From NCBI RefSeq assembly GCF_015832195.1, contig NC_052026.1, positions 18,943,013-19,007,012 on the forward strand: a stretch of 64,000 nt of DNA, in the 5' to 3' direction. The DNA is from Motacilla alba alba. Taxonomy: Eukaryota > Chordata > Aves > Passeriformes > Motacillidae. A program made the translations under genes and the position numbers. Under the pieces are notes generated by a model. It had not been told where the DNA came from, searched no databases, and saw only the letters and a list, made by a program, of their open reading frames with translations. Shown piece after piece: positions 30,301 through 45,300 of this stretch; the first letter of the stretch is position 1, and each line of letters opens with the position of its first letter.

Positions 30301-33300
30301 CCTCCTTAAGTATTATCCTCCTTTCTTTCACAGGAAACCCAAACTTACCTCAAAGGAATACTCAACATTTCTTTCATTCTTCTTGTGTGCCAGCCCCTTT
30401 AATTCCACTTTTTCAACGCTCACTATGGAAAAACAAAGAGAGAAGAAGAATGAGGAGGATAGTCCTAAATACAGACAGAAGTGATGACTTCTGGGAAGTG
30501 CCAGGCCTTGTTTTGAGAGCATCCCAAGACCCGTGGAGATGTTCCAGGTGGCCAGCTCCAACTTCCTCCCTCAGGAATGTTGGTACCACCACTTCATGCT
30601 ATTTTCCAGCCTTGGGAAAACTTCATTCCAAGCAGTTTCAACCCAAATAATCCACTGCAAGCAAAGCTCTTATCACCCCACTCATCTCTGTAATAACTAA
30701 CACACTACACACACACACGGAATTATCTTAATAACATCAAGGAGTAAACACCATCCCTCCCAGGGAAACTGGGATGAGGAAGAACCCTCCATGTTTTCAG
30801 GGCCTGGTTTCACAAGTTCAGTGTGGTTTCGTGGCTCTGTTCACATCCTGACTCCTCCCTTCCTGCAGCTTCACAGAAAACTTCAGCCTCCACTGGGATA
30901 AGGTGTAAGTAAAACCAGGATATGAGTGTGGAAAGGATGGAATGCCAGGACAGCTCATCTTACACATCAGATATTTGCTGTGCTCAGTTCTTGGAGACTC
31001 CCACTTCCCAAGACACCCAGATCAGGAATTCACCAGGAAAAACCTTTCTTTCATCAACTTTCTGTTCTCTTCTAAATTCCTCCTGCCTTTTGACTGCACT
31101 CATGGGGATACACACATGGATTTTTTCCTACAAAAAGCTGATTTACATTGGCTTAAAACGCCAAAAGCAGAATGATGCCAACCCAGAGCCACTAAAATTG
31201 GACCTGTGAGTGCCAGGTGCCTGAAGGGACACGTGCTATGCATGGTGAGTTTTCACTGAGCAGTCCTAACAGGGAGAGCCCAGTATTCTGTCACTTTATT
31301 TCCACAGAATCACCATTTACAAGCTGTTAACCTGTTTTCAGGACTATTTATTATTAACTTTTTGTTATCAGTAAGACTCAAACCAATTTTTATCACATAG
31401 AACTTCCTCCTGAGTGCCCAACAAAACAGTGCAGTGAAGTTACAGCAGCACCATTGCAACAGGGACCTGGCTTGTGTCACCTTCCTTGTCCCTGTCCCCA
31501 GGGAGGCTCCACCCAAAGCCCCTCTGGAGCTTGAGTTCCCTCTGTTTCCCAACAGTTGTGGCCTGAAGGTTTCATTGAGGCCTTTTCAATTTTTTCATTG
31601 TGTCCTCAGAGAATCCCAGGATGGTTTGGGTTGGAAAGGACCTTAAAGCCCACCCAGTTCCAACCCCAACACTTCCCACTGTCCCAGGCTGCTCCAAACC
31701 CCATCCAGCCTGGCCTTGGGCACTGCCAGGGATCCAGGGGCAGCCACAGCTGCTCTGGGCACCTGTGCCAGGGCCTGCCCACCCTCACAGGGAACAATTC
31801 CTGCCCAATATCCCATCTAAACCATGCTCTGGCAGTGGGAGCCATTCCCTGTGTCCTGTCCCTCCATCCCTTGTCCCCAGTCCCTCTCCAGCTCTTCTGG
31901 AGCCCCTTCAGGCCCTGCCAGGGGCTCTGAGCTCTCCCTGGAGCCTTCTCCTCTCCAGGTGAGCACCCCCAGCTCTGCCAGCCTGGCTCCAAACCTGCAG
32001 GAGCTCCATGGGCTTCTCTGGCCTCTCTCCAGCAGCTCCTGACCCTGGCAGTCCCAGAGCTGGACACAGCTCTGCAGGTGGGGACTCAGGAGCAGAGCAG
32101 GTCCTGCTCATTTATAAATGTTAATGTCACCACCTGGGTCTGGGCCGCTTAAAAATCTCGTATTTGAGTTTAACTTGCAGTGAAAATTTTGAAAGCCCCA
32201 AAATTCAGCTCTACAGATGTTTGTGACTGTCTTTACATGGAGAAATGGAACATTCCTGTTCAGATCCTCCTCCATGTAATTCCCAATTACAATTACATCA
32301 ATCCCTGGGCTTAGGAATAATGTCAATTCATCACTTACTGCTTCCTCCTGCACATTCTGCTTTTTGGAAAGGTTTGTTCCTTTCAAAAGATTTCACTGGC
32401 TTCCTCTCACGCTTCTGAAATGATTTTGTGCCACATGCTGGGCACCACAGGGATAAATCTGCTCACCAGACATTGCTGAGCCATCCAGACAATATTCAGT
32501 GGCATGAAGGTTTAAACATGAAGATTTGAAAAGGTTAATTAAAAAAAATCTACCTCAGTACATTTATTTGAGAGAATTCAGGGCCCACTGAGTTGTGATC
32601 ACAGCTAAATACACTGAATATTGATTGGAATTGTGACTACTACAGGATCATGATGAGAAAGAATGTGTAAAATGGGTATTGAGAGGGGGAATGTGGTGAA
32701 GCAGCTGAAAGACGAGCAAATAACTTGCAGAAATCCTGGTGTCAACTGCTGCAACATCTGGTTTTGAGAAACACAGCCAGTGTTATGCAACATTTGTTGT
32801 TTATAGCAAACCCAGCATCACTTTTCTGCAACCGCTCTTATCGTTTGGCATTTCTAAAGGATTCAAACCCCATCTCTTCCAGACATTCACTTTTCATCTC
32901 CAGCAATTCCAGCAGAATTGGATTACTCAGAGACACAAAACCAAGCTATTCCTGTTTTCCTCTGTGGGTTAATAACAAACCTTAAATCACCCCTGGATTC
33001 CAGGGTGCTCACAGTGCCACAACCTTTTCCTGCTCAACCTCTGGGCTGAACTTGCCCAGTGAATAAAATGCACTGCAGTGAATTTATCCATGGAAAAAGA
33101 CTGCAATTAGGAAAATGGACCTTTAGGTAAAGATTTCTGCACTGATCTTGTAAGATGAGCTCTGTTCTAGAGCAGGAAATGCAGTTCATGTCCTGCAGGA
33201 CAGGCTTTAGGGACATCGACTGGATAATTCCTAATATTACACAAAGAGCTCCAGGAATTTTCTCCCAGCTAGCTAAAATACCATGAAAAAACATCACCTA

Positions 33301-36300
33301 CCTAAAGAAATCTTGTTTAATTTATCAAGTTGTATGTTTTTGTTCTCTGGCCTCTCACCCACTCTGTGTGTTGTTTAACTTCTGCTTGGTTTTACTGAAA
33401 TAACCTTCCTAAACCTACCCTGAAGCTTAACTTTATTCCATCAGTGCTACAGAACTGCAGAAGAAAAGGTGCCATCCACCAAGTACAAAGGGAAGAAAAA
33501 AAAGGGATTTTTATTTACTGCTTTTACTCTCAAAAGCTCAAAGAGCTGACTCTACTCAGTATCCCAATAAATGAGCCCAGGAGCAGAAAACCCTTTGCAC
33601 AGAATTAAGGACACATGATACTGATGGCTTTTCAGGATGCTGAATTCAGCAAAACTCCAACTTCCCAACCCAGGGGACACAAAAAGTTGAAGTTTCTAAT
33701 TCAGGAGATTCCCAGACTATATTTGCACTGGCAAAGGGGCACACGAGGCTTTTTTTGCTGAGGAGATTTATCCAGAAATATCTGGGAAATTCCAGCAGGT
33801 GAGTGGAACAGCTGGATGAGATCCCCAGGAGAGAGGGAGAGGAAAACTAAGGGAGTTGGAGAAGCTCGGGGTGCAGGAGAAGCTCCAGCAAGGCTGTGGC
33901 ACCCTGGGTGCTGCCAGGACCTTCTGGAATCATCCCTTAAGGGGTTTTCAAATTATTATGATTATTTGCTGCTTTCTTGAAACACAAGAGAAGCATTTTC
34001 CAAGCAGTTTTGGAGTAGAATCCATTGTGTCCAGCATGGAAGGCTGAGTGTGGAATCCTCCAGCACTGAGGCACAGCCAGGAACCACAGCCAGGACAGCA
34101 GAGACGTCACCTCGTCTGCTCCTGCAGCCCTGCCTCCCACCCCTGCCCCAGCAGCCAGGGAAGACAGCCAGGGAGCCTGGAGACATTTTATTCAGCTCTG
34201 CTTCCCTACTTTTCCTATTTCCTGGGGTTTTTTTCCCGGTTTTTTCTCATTTCCTTGTTTTCTGTGCTCCAGCCAGACATTTTCACCCTTTTGGCTGATA
34301 CTGGAGCATTTCTCATCTGCTCACTTCAGTGCTCCTGTGAAGGGACACACAATTCCCTCCCTCTGCTCACACCAGGTGTTAAATCCTCTGCATTTCTGGC
34401 CTCCCTCTCCAAAAAAGCAGGAGCTTGGATCTCCTCCTCTTCCCAAAATGTCAGCAGCTACACAAATAAAAGGCCAATTCCAACCCTTCAGGATTTGCCA
34501 TTCCTGGCTGGTAAAGGTCAGGGTGAAACCTGCACTGGATGTGGGCGAGGGCACAAGAGACATTTTGGGAAGCCACATCAATCAGATATTGATCTGTTTC
34601 TAATTCCCTCTTTACAGCTTCTGGATCCATCCTAATAAAAGGATCAGACAGATCAGTGCCTCAATCCAAACTGAGAATTTTGTGCTCCTCCTGAAAAAGT
34701 AAAGTAATTCAAGATAAATCAGGAGTGCTGATTGTGGCCCAGCTCTTTTCCATAAAATCCATTATTTTACCACTCCATACCTAGAGGATTTCCTTTGATG
34801 AAATCCCTGGGTGGGATGCAGCATGGAAATGCCCTCTCCAGGTGGCAAAATCTGAGTCTCCTGAAACTGGGCTGAACATTTTGGTTTGTGGTACTTGACC
34901 AAAAACAGCAGAAAGGCTGCAAGTTATTTTTAAGCTGGAAAAAAACCCCAAACCTAAGTAAAATCCTTTCTATAGGAGGCCATAACCATAAATGAGGCCT
35001 CTGGACTAAAAGATTTATTAGATTTTCATTCATGGAAAGAGGCATCAAACACCATGACAAGCAACTGAGTTTGTGCTGAAAAAGTGGAACAAAAGGGACC
35101 TCATAAAATCCTTTCCACATCCCTGTTTACACAGAAGCGGGCAGAAATGCTGCACCACCACTTTCACAAGGCATCTCCTCTTTGTGCTGAAGAAATGCTT
35201 CCAAAGCAGCATTACCCAATTCCTGCTGCCCAGCAGATGCCAAAATCTGGGAACAAAATCCCACAGAGGCTCCCCACAAACCCACCGGGATTTATATTCC
35301 CACATACACAGGCAGGAGGGAAGGAAAACAGAGAAAGAACTTATTTGCTCCATGCAAAGCACATTCATGGCAACAAAAGACCAGAAATTAAAGGGGTTTG
35401 TGGGCTTTTTGTTTGGGTTTTTTTCACTGCTTGTAAGTATCAGCTTAAGAGAGGGGTTTTTTTGGCTGTTTTGCAGAAAACTTCCTGCTTTCACTTTTTA
35501 AATCTTTCTAAAGCTTTTTATCCAGGCTATGATAAAAATTCAGGATATCCTCTTGTTCTCAGCACACACACCGATCCTCTTCTGCACAAACACACAAGGA
35601 CTGAGTTTTCTCAGCACTAAATTTGATTTCCCTGTCTCTTACTTCTCAAAGCTTCAATTATTCTTTTACTGGAATAATGGAAGCCTGAGGAAAACCTGCA
35701 GAATCCAATAATAGGGTTTGAGTCTGTAGGATGAGAACTGAGCTCTGATAATGATCAGCATCTTCAGAGTGCCAAGAACTTGGTGTTGGTGCTGTCCCAG
35801 GATCACCGAGGTCGGAAAGGAGCTCCAAGGCCATCAAACCCAACCTGTGACAGATCCTCACCTTGTCACCAGCCCAGAGTGCCACATCCAGTGATTCTCT
35901 GGACACCTCCAGGGATGGGGACTGTCCCAGGAGCTCAGATCAGGTCAGGCTCGTGTTTATTTACTAAAAGCCCTTTAACAAACCACACAATGACAATATT
36001 ATCTTCCAACAGATATTCTAATACATCTTCTAATATTATCTTCTAATTATCTGATCTGTCACTAAAGGCAAGAAAGAGCTGTCCCTGAGGTGATTTCAGA
36101 GGAAGATTTCCCTGGAAGAGCATCCCAAAGCCTCACTTGCAACTTCCAACCCTGCAGCCAGCAGGCTCTGAAGCCATACCTGGAGAGGATGGCACTGAAA
36201 CCATTGCACTGAACTCTGCTCTGTTCCACAGCCAGCAAAAACCACACCTTGGTGTGATCCGTGCCACCTGAACTGCTGCCCAAACCTGCCCAGAGATCTC

Positions 36301-39300
36301 TGATCTGCATCAGCTGATGGGCCAGAGTCCAGAGCAGGAGGACAGGAGGAGCTCTGCGCTGTGGGAGGGCTGCAGGAACAGACACTGCTGCTGGGGAAGC
36401 AGAAACACCAATCACACCCTCACACGGAGCTGCAGCAAACAATTAAAAGCATCGTTAACTTAACTGACAAGCCGTGAGTTTGTCTGTGGAGACAGCAGAG
36501 GGGAAGATGCTTCCACTCAACAGCATGGAGAAGTATTTCAAATATTGAGGGAAAACAGGCAAAGGAACAAATATTTCTTTTTGAAAATCATCCTATTTTG
36601 CTACTTCTAGAAAAGGCAGATGTAGGAATAGATGGAGCAATTCTCTCTGCTATTCACTGCATTGAGATGTCACGTGAAAATGACATTTTGTTATTATATT
36701 AGTGACATCTCTGACCTCTCCAGAAGGATAATTCATAAAGATATTAACCTGTTTTCACATCCTGCAGTGGTTATGGATGGAGAAAACACCAAGTGAAGAG
36801 GCCTGATTTGTACAATGAAGTGATCCCAAATACTTTCTGCAAATACAAAGATGCTGCTTGTTAAGAAATATTTAAACTTAATGTTTAGACTGAAAAAAAA
36901 AAATTATTGAAGTTCTACAGAAAAGGGAAGATACAATTCGAGTTGGACTCATTTGGATCCTGCTCAGCCTCAAAACAGCATCCACCACCCAGTTTTCTGC
37001 TGCTATCCCTTAAAACTAAAAGTGGACAACAGTTTTTCCATGGAAAAGGAAAGTGCAGCTGGAAAAAAACTTGTAAGCAAACAGAACAGTTTCACCAGTT
37101 AACAAGAAAGTCTTCTGGCTGGCTGCTCCTCAAGAGGAAAACCCTGGAAATTAAAGTTTCATGGACATAATGAAAAATTTCTGTCAGCAGAGGAAAGCTC
37201 TCAGATCTGGCATTTTCCTGTGTGAAAAATAAGGGCTCTTCCAATGTACAGAATATTTGAGATCCAAACCAACACATCCCCCCACCGTGAGTTCAGGTGA
37301 CAAATCAATGCTGCTTTAATTGAAGAGCAAGGCTATGAAGTGCAATATTCCACAGGAAATAATTACACAGCTTTTTTGAAAAACCAAGGCCATGAGCTGA
37401 GTTTTGGCAGCCCAGAGAAGCAATAACAGCCTCAGCCTGTGTCACTCACCCCAATCAAACCAGGAGCTCTCATGGCCCTGCTATTTCCTCACTTTGGCTG
37501 CTTTAAGCTGCCAATTAAGTGACCTTCTTATGTTTCTCCAAAACAGATATTTAAAATTAAAAATGCCTATATAGCTCAGCTTTTAACTGAATTCACGCAT
37601 TTTTTGAGTAATCCTGAATGATCCTGTCAGCACTTCAGCCAACCACAAAAGTCAATCAACCTAAAGATGGCTTGTGCAACTTCCCTGGATTCAAAAGCTT
37701 CCCAAAATCCCAAAGTGCCTGTGCTGGAGGCTGGAGAAAACTCCCATCTGGACAGGAAAACGTAAAACCCTGAAGAACCACTCAGCTGCTCTGAAAAGAA
37801 CTGAGACATGGCTTCAAGCACTGTTCTGAAGGGTTTTCTGCCCCATCCTTGAGGCCAGGAGCACTTTGCATCCCTGCTCCCTCCTGCCACGGCCACTGAG
37901 CACACAACTGCCTGATGAATTCTCTTTTTTTTTTTTCTTTTCTGAGGCCAGAAGAAGCTTTTGCAGAATAAAGTAGCCAGAAAGGGCTGCTGGATTGGCC
38001 AGATTTGTGAAACAGCTCCTAAATTTGAGCACCAACACATGGCACTGGGCAGGTGCTGGGCCTGGGATCATCCCCCAGGATCTGCTGGGAAATGTGGAAT
38101 TTGCTCTGGGTGCAAAAAAGTTGTGTATAGAGCCAGAAAAGGCTGCAGGAGTTTGACATCAGGGACAACCCAGCAATATATTCCTGAATTCCAAGCAGAG
38201 ATGCAGCTCTTTGGGATATCAGGCAGAAGGCAGGGAAAAAGGAATCCTGAAGGATGGGATTTGATACCGTGGCATTTTCAAGCACGATTTTAGGTAAATA
38301 TGGGCAACACTGAAGGTTTAAAGGTATTCTACAACAAATTCAGAGAGATCAGCCACACTGAGGTTCACCCTGTGCTCGGGTTTTGTGCCTCGTGGGCTGC
38401 AGTTTTCAAGCGCTGCAGGAATTCCATTTGCACACTGGATTTACTGCCCAATCCCACCTGGAACTGCAGCTAATCAACTATTTGCATCCAAGTGAGAAGT
38501 GTAAGTTTTGAATGTAGCTCGGGACCTCATTTGCTCAGTGACTCATTTTCCTTCTCCCAGTTAGCTCAGAAAGATGGAAAAGAATTCCTGCAGAAGTGAG
38601 CAAAGCCCCAGACCCTGGGGTGAAGGGCAGCTGCAGTAACCATCAACATCCAGCCTTGTACAGGCAATTTCAATAAGCAGGCTGCCTGTGTTGAATTTAT
38701 CTAACAAAAACATCTCTGAAATCAAGAGAAATGTTCAACTTTGGATATAAATAATTTTACTTTCTGGGTAAGCAAGATGCAGTTGTATATTTAGTCTGGT
38801 TTTATCTGAAGGAGTGCTTATTTTATTTACTATTCTTAGAGCACTTTTAAACAAAATGTTGGCTTTGTTTCTCATTCTTAAGAGGAGCTTTGCTCATCAC
38901 AGAGAAATCTCCTGCTTTTCCCCAGAAAGGATTTTCTCTGGCACATAAAATTCCCTGAGCCCCTCAAACCCAAGGTGAGCTTCACGATTAATTCTGATCT
39001 GAAAGTTGTATTCACCTACAAAATTACACAAGCAAAGTCACTTTTCCATGGAAAAACTGACAGAAAATTTCGGGTTTTTTTGCTAAAGTGCAGCAGAGCC
39101 TAGAAATCCAGACTTCCTAAATCCCAAATATCACCGAGGAACCAGCCCAGCTGAGCTGAAGGCTTTGAAGTTTGAGGTCTGCACAGAGCAGCCACTTACC
39201 CTGAGCTCAGAGAGAGGATTCCAAGCTCAGAAGGGAAACCAGAAGGGGTAAAAAGTGACACATTCAGCTGCTCACCACAGCTGGGGACCTGACCTTGCTT

Positions 39301-42300
39301 TGAAGTGTGGAGCAGTATCCTAAACACCAATGGACAAATGGAGTCTCACAGCAACACCCAGTGAAATACAAAGCACCTTTGGGTGCAGCTCGAACTAAGC
39401 ACAAACCACCTTGGCTGGAGGTGAGCAAAAGGGCAACTGAGCTAAAGCTCCTACCACTCATTCATTTCCCTCCATCACCCAAGATTTTACTCACAAAATG
39501 ACCAAATAAAGATTTTAAGAGCACTCAGCTAATCATAATCTTTGTTGCTCTATTAAAACACCCCACACGAACCCAACCCCAACTGCATCTGACGAGGATT
39601 CGCCTGGCAGGATTTCAGCTTTGAGTCCCCAAGGCAGGAGCAGAGTGCTCCATATATAAATATACATTTCTCCCAGCACAGGGGTGTTTGTTTTGCAGCC
39701 TGAGGGTGCAGTTTGTAACCATATATCGGCATGGCTGGAGCCCAGAGGGAGGGGATCAGGCTGCAGCTGCTCAGCCAACGTGCCCTGGCTCGAAGGGCAT
39801 CTGGTGCTAAAACACCACAGCCCTGGGATCAGATGGCTCCAAGGATTCCTGTCCCTACCCAAAGGAGTTAAGGGATTCCAAGTGCACAGAAATGCAGCAT
39901 TTCAGCCTCCAAGGCAGATGAAGGAAGCAGCTTGCCTGGTTTGGAAGGGCTGCTCCAGGCCAGCAGGGTTTAATGCTCCTGTAAATAAGCACGTGCTGTT
40001 TGCTGCATTTTTGAGACCAGGCTCAGCGCTGGAAACTCACGACTAAGGCTGCAATAACAGGCAGGAGCAGCAAGGACAACGTCATTTTATAGCAGCTTCA
40101 ATTTTTATTTTCTAAGGAATTATAGCCTTGTTAACAACAACAACAAAAAAAATTCTCTTAGCACGCTATGTAAAAACACCAGACTAAGGGACTCATGTGG
40201 AATAGAAAATCCTTGAGTACAGACAGTCTTGCCAAGAGCCGCAAATGCATTCAAGAGCTCAGCTCAGTGAGGAACAAATATCCCTGCTCAGTCACTTCTG
40301 TGAGGTTCCCCTTTTGTGGCAATTTTCCTGTCTCTGTTCTCAGGCTTTAATATTCTTGTTCCCTTTTCTGCTTTTGTGCAACTCATTGTTCCTTCTTTCT
40401 GGATCCCAGACAAGATTTGACCAGTGATTCAAAGAAGCAGAAGGAAGTCCTCATTTAGCAGTTAAACTGATTTGGAGACACCACACAACTACTGGATAAC
40501 TGTAACACATCTGTGAAGCAAACACAGGAGGGAAAAGGCCAAAGTAGATTTTGTGGATATTTGCCAGGGCAATGAGAATGCCCAGAAACTGAGCTAAAAA
40601 GAATGCAAAAAACACCAAACCCCATCCATTAAAATCTCCAAGCCCTGGAGCTCTGAATCTCCAGACTCATCAGCAGATCCTTTAGCAGGGCCTACACAAT
40701 GAAGCAAACCCCACTTCTAGCAAAAATTCATGTTTAAAGCTCCAGGTCCCCACCTTCTTTTGCAACAGTTGGACATCCAGCAAATCTCTGAACCCCTTAA
40801 CAACAGGGACAGGGAGGAGTACAAACCAGGAGCTCTCCAAGCCACTAAGACCTATTTCATACCTGCTGTTTTTGCAGACAAATTCACTTATTACACTTTT
40901 CCTCAGGCCTCTTCACAAGACCGGATTGTAAACAACTCTGCTGGAATGATACACCTGGAATAATTCATCCTCAGGAGTGGAAAACACAATAGGGAGAAAG
41001 TCCAAAGGCCCTGTTGTGTTTTCTGCCATTTCCTTTCAGCTGGGGATATTAATGATGTAATTTTAGCAGGGCTGCCCCTCTGAGTGATGGTTAAAAATAG
41101 CACCCACACCCTGATGAAATGCATCCACTCCAAGCAGGGAAGTCATGCAGCACAGCAAGCCCTCTCCTTTTTTTTTTTTTTTTTTTCCAGTGAGAAATAA
41201 AAGAACAAGCCAGAAAGCAAATGAAACATTAACCTTTTAGCTTAGCATTTCTGTGCACCCAAGAAAGAAAATTTACTTTAATCAAAAGCATTGTCTTGCA
41301 TAATTACGGCCTGTGACTCCCCAGCTAAAAAGAACAAGAGAAAATTAAATCAGAAATGAAAATTCCAAGCGCCTAAACAATGCCAAAGTTGACTCTTTGT
41401 CTCCTCTAGTTGTGTGGCACACAGGACCAGATCAGATCCACAATTCCATGGAATGCTCCAGGGAGTACAAGGAACCGCGTTCATAGGGTTTGGGGCAGTA
41501 GCGCCCCTCAGACTTCTCATGTTCCCACTGCTGCAGTCCACAAATGAGATTTCATTCTCAATGAGTCCCTACAATCAATCCAAGAACAGCTCCAGCTGCT
41601 CCCCTTCCCCAGCAATCTCTCCATGCAGGTCCAGGATCTGCTCTGCCACTTTCCAACAGACGCCGTGCATCAAAACTCCATTAAGCTGTCATTAAACACC
41701 AGAACACAACTTCCTCTAAACAACCCCAAAATAACTGAATTTATGGACAGAATTCCAGTGCTTTGCCTCTTCTCACATTTGTTCTTTCATATCATGGAAT
41801 GGTTTGGGTGGGAAAGGACCCTAAAGCTCATCCAGTGCCACCCCTGCCATGGGCAGGGACACCTTCCACCAGCCCAGGGTGCTCCAGGTCCCATCCAGCC
41901 TGGCTTTGGACACTGCCAGGGATCCAGGGGCAGCCCCAGCTGCTCTGGGCACCTGTGCCAGGGCCTGCCCACCCTCAGAGCCAAGAATTCCTCCCTAATA
42001 TCCATCCCAAACCAACTCTCCTTCAGCTTGAAGCCATTCCCTTTGTCCTGTCTTTCCAGCCCCTGCCCAGCCTCATGGCAGGCTGAACAGCCCCAATCTC
42101 ATTTATTTTTTATTTCCAATTCCCAAGATCACCCATTTCTCCAGTCTTACAGTATTTGGTATCTTTTCCCTGCTGCAGTCTGATTCTTTCCAAAATCACA
42201 GCCTCCCATGTCTGCAGAGAAAAGCCCCCAGTGAGAATTATAATGCTGACATCAAAGGCAAGCAAGAAACCTCAGATTTATTTTAAATACCCCAAAATTT

Positions 42301-45300
42301 GCAGGTCTGGACCCAAACCTGTGTGAGAGATGACACCATTTTGAACTTGTATATTCAGATACCTCTAAAAACTCCAGCTACCTATTGAGAAAATGATTGT
42401 ACTTTAAGCCTATTACCCTCAGATATGGAGGCAAGAATTCATCCAAATGGAAAGGTAGATGGAAATGAAAAATGTGCTTTGGAAAATGGGGGGATTTAAG
42501 AATAAACTGTTAAGAGAAGAAACATTTACCAGCTAACAACTAACCAGCTGTAAAAGCTTCCTGAGCACGACATGCAGCAGAAAATTGCCATTTAGTCATT
42601 AGTGCAGTGGTGACAGTATGTGAAATGGGCAGGGATGTGCTGGATTTCTAGGAACACGTGTGAATCACTCCTGTTCTCTTCTCTAAAGTGCCAGTTTTTA
42701 TCCAATTTTGTTTAAGGGCTATGTGGGCCTAGATAGGATAAGCAAGCCATTTATTTTAAATTCTTTCCTAAATTCTTGCATGGCCCTGTTTAAGATGGCA
42801 GCAAAATGGGCTATTTCAGAAATCCCCAGATGTTCCAGGGTGCTGCATTCTGAAGGCAGGAGGAACAGCTGAGCATTTCTGAGCATTTCTGAGCATTTCT
42901 GACATCCCTCTCTCCATCTGCAGGCAGCAGACACAGGAATGTCCAGCCCCACTGAGCCATTCCCCTTCAGGTTGCAGCAGGAATTTGCCAGGAGGCAAAA
43001 AGCAGCAGTTAAAATGTACCTTCTTGGGTTTTTTTTTTTTTTCCTCAGTCTTGAATTACATATTTGTTATCCTTCAGTAATTTCCTAAATTTTAAATTTC
43101 ATTTCCTGCTTTTAATTAAGGATTTTCAGTAACAAGGCAGGTTTAAGCATTAGTTCCACCACAGGAAAAGCTCTCCCAACACCTTTTTTCTGCCTCAGAA
43201 GATGGGCTGTACGAAGCCATTACCATTAAGATCTGAGAAAAACTGGTTTTCACCATTTAATGTGATTTTAATTAAAAGCTGAAGTTGCTTTGTTGTTTCC
43301 ATTATGGGAAGAAGGTCATGCTGCTGCTTCCAGAGCTGTTGAGGTAATGACCAATAATTTCACCTTCATTAACAACTCCTGTACCACTGAAGGCACTTCC
43401 AGGACTCCAAAGACACGGAAATGGGAGAATCCTTCTAGGAATGCACATCCTGTGTGTGGCCTCCTGAGAGAGCCATGGAAAAAGGCAGATAATATTAAAT
43501 AGGAGTTTATAATCTCACAGTAGCTATTGATATCAGGAATGTGCCTGAGGATTGCATTACAGAGAGGTAAAATCCTTGGCACAGCTGGATTTACCAGCAC
43601 CCTATTCTTAGAATTTAAATTTTTCCCAGTAGCTTGATTAAATTAATTACAAACAAAAGTATCATCCAGCTCCCACTGAAGCCAAACTGAATGGACTGCT
43701 CCAAATTAAGTGTTCTTTGTCAAATCCTATTGTAGCAGAAAACTGCTCCTTTCCTACTGTTTAATAAGGAAATTGTATTGCCCAGCACACAAATCTTTAT
43801 TTTTAACACAAGGATAAATAAAAGCAAAATTAATGATGGGGCTCTGAGTGACATGGGCTAGTGGAAGGTAGCAGAGATAGAATGAGAGGAGCTTTAAGGT
43901 TTCCTGCAACACAGATTCTGGGATTTTATGGATTATTATTTATTATTATTACTATTTCCCACAGATCCAGGCTGTACCTCAGCTGTCCTCACTTCTCCTG
44001 GAGGAAGCATGAATGAGTCTCTTCTATGCAGACACCACTGTAAATAAAATCTCTAAATAGCTTTGTCAAATCTGAATGAATTTAATCAACAGGCTCAGCA
44101 GTTAATTAGGTAGGGACCAAGCAGAGCAATTCCACCTCACTGAGGAAAAACAGGCAGGAAGCCCAAACAAGACCAAAGTTAGAGAATCACTCAGCAGCTT
44201 CAGCAAAAGGCCCCCAGGTTAAATGCTTGATATCCATTATTTTAGGGGAATATGAGATCAAGGCAGATGGTGCAGACACAACCAAAACTGCTCAGGGGAA
44301 ATGGAAGAATGCTCTGTGAGATGAACTCCACAAGAGGCACAGGTAAACACACAGAGCATCCCTTTACTGCAGCTCCTGGTGTCCTGGGAGTGCTCCCTGT
44401 GCAGCACGAAGGGCAGCAATGGGGGCTGTGGATCCCAAACCCCAGGCAGGAGCAGTTTCAGAGTGCACACAGGGCTGTGACAGAGCCAGGAGCCGCCTTC
44501 CCATCCAGGCAGAGCAGTGTCAGTGCTGCCCCTCTCCCTTTCCATCCTCCCACAGCAATCCCAGATCTCTCCTGACAAGGCTCGTTACAGGGAACAGGAG
44601 GCAATGAGGGTGACAAAGAAACACTGATTCCAATCTCGAGAGAAGATAAAAGTTAACTTATTAACAGCTGACAACATCAATTTGCCAGAGTCCAAGTGCA
44701 GCCCCAGCACGAGGAGCTCCACTCCCAGCTCTACAACAACCCGCTCACCCTGGCTTTGGGGACATAAAACAGCCTTCTGTAAGCAGAGGACAACTGAACT
44801 ACCAATAAAAACATGAGGTGAAATACATTTCTGATGGTTTTTTAAGCCCTAAACTTGAGTATTGTCATCAAACCTCCAACCTGAACTGAACTCTCAGCTC
44901 CACGTTGAGCAACGTGATTTATGCATCACCAAAAAATTCCTTAACATGCAATAATCTTCTAGCACGGGGGAAAATATGCAACATCCAAACATGTTTTTTT
45001 GGAGCACACTAATCCTTGGGTTCAACTTCTAGAATTCACTCGAAATACTTGATACTCCTCAAACAACTCGTGTGGCAGAGACAGAAGGTCAGGAATGCAC
45101 TGCCTGGTGTGTGAGCTCAACCTACATTGCTCAAGTTTAGAAGCAGAGCTCTCCCTTCAGAGGGAGAATGAACAAGGACATACACAAACAGCTGAAAAAT
45201 TATATACAGTTGGGAGAGGGAGATTTTTCCTGAAGGATTATCATAGCCTAAATATTTCTTTAAGCCCTACCCTACCAGTAGTTGACCCAATATTGTTGGA

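Noticed and set aside
31556..32067. Frames with [20 protein letters not shown] repeated at 18.5, 25.2, 31.7, 41.9 and 59.2 kb
   Set aside because: The same peptide occurs at each CR1 copy. It comes from the non-coding CR1 3' region and is not a gene family.
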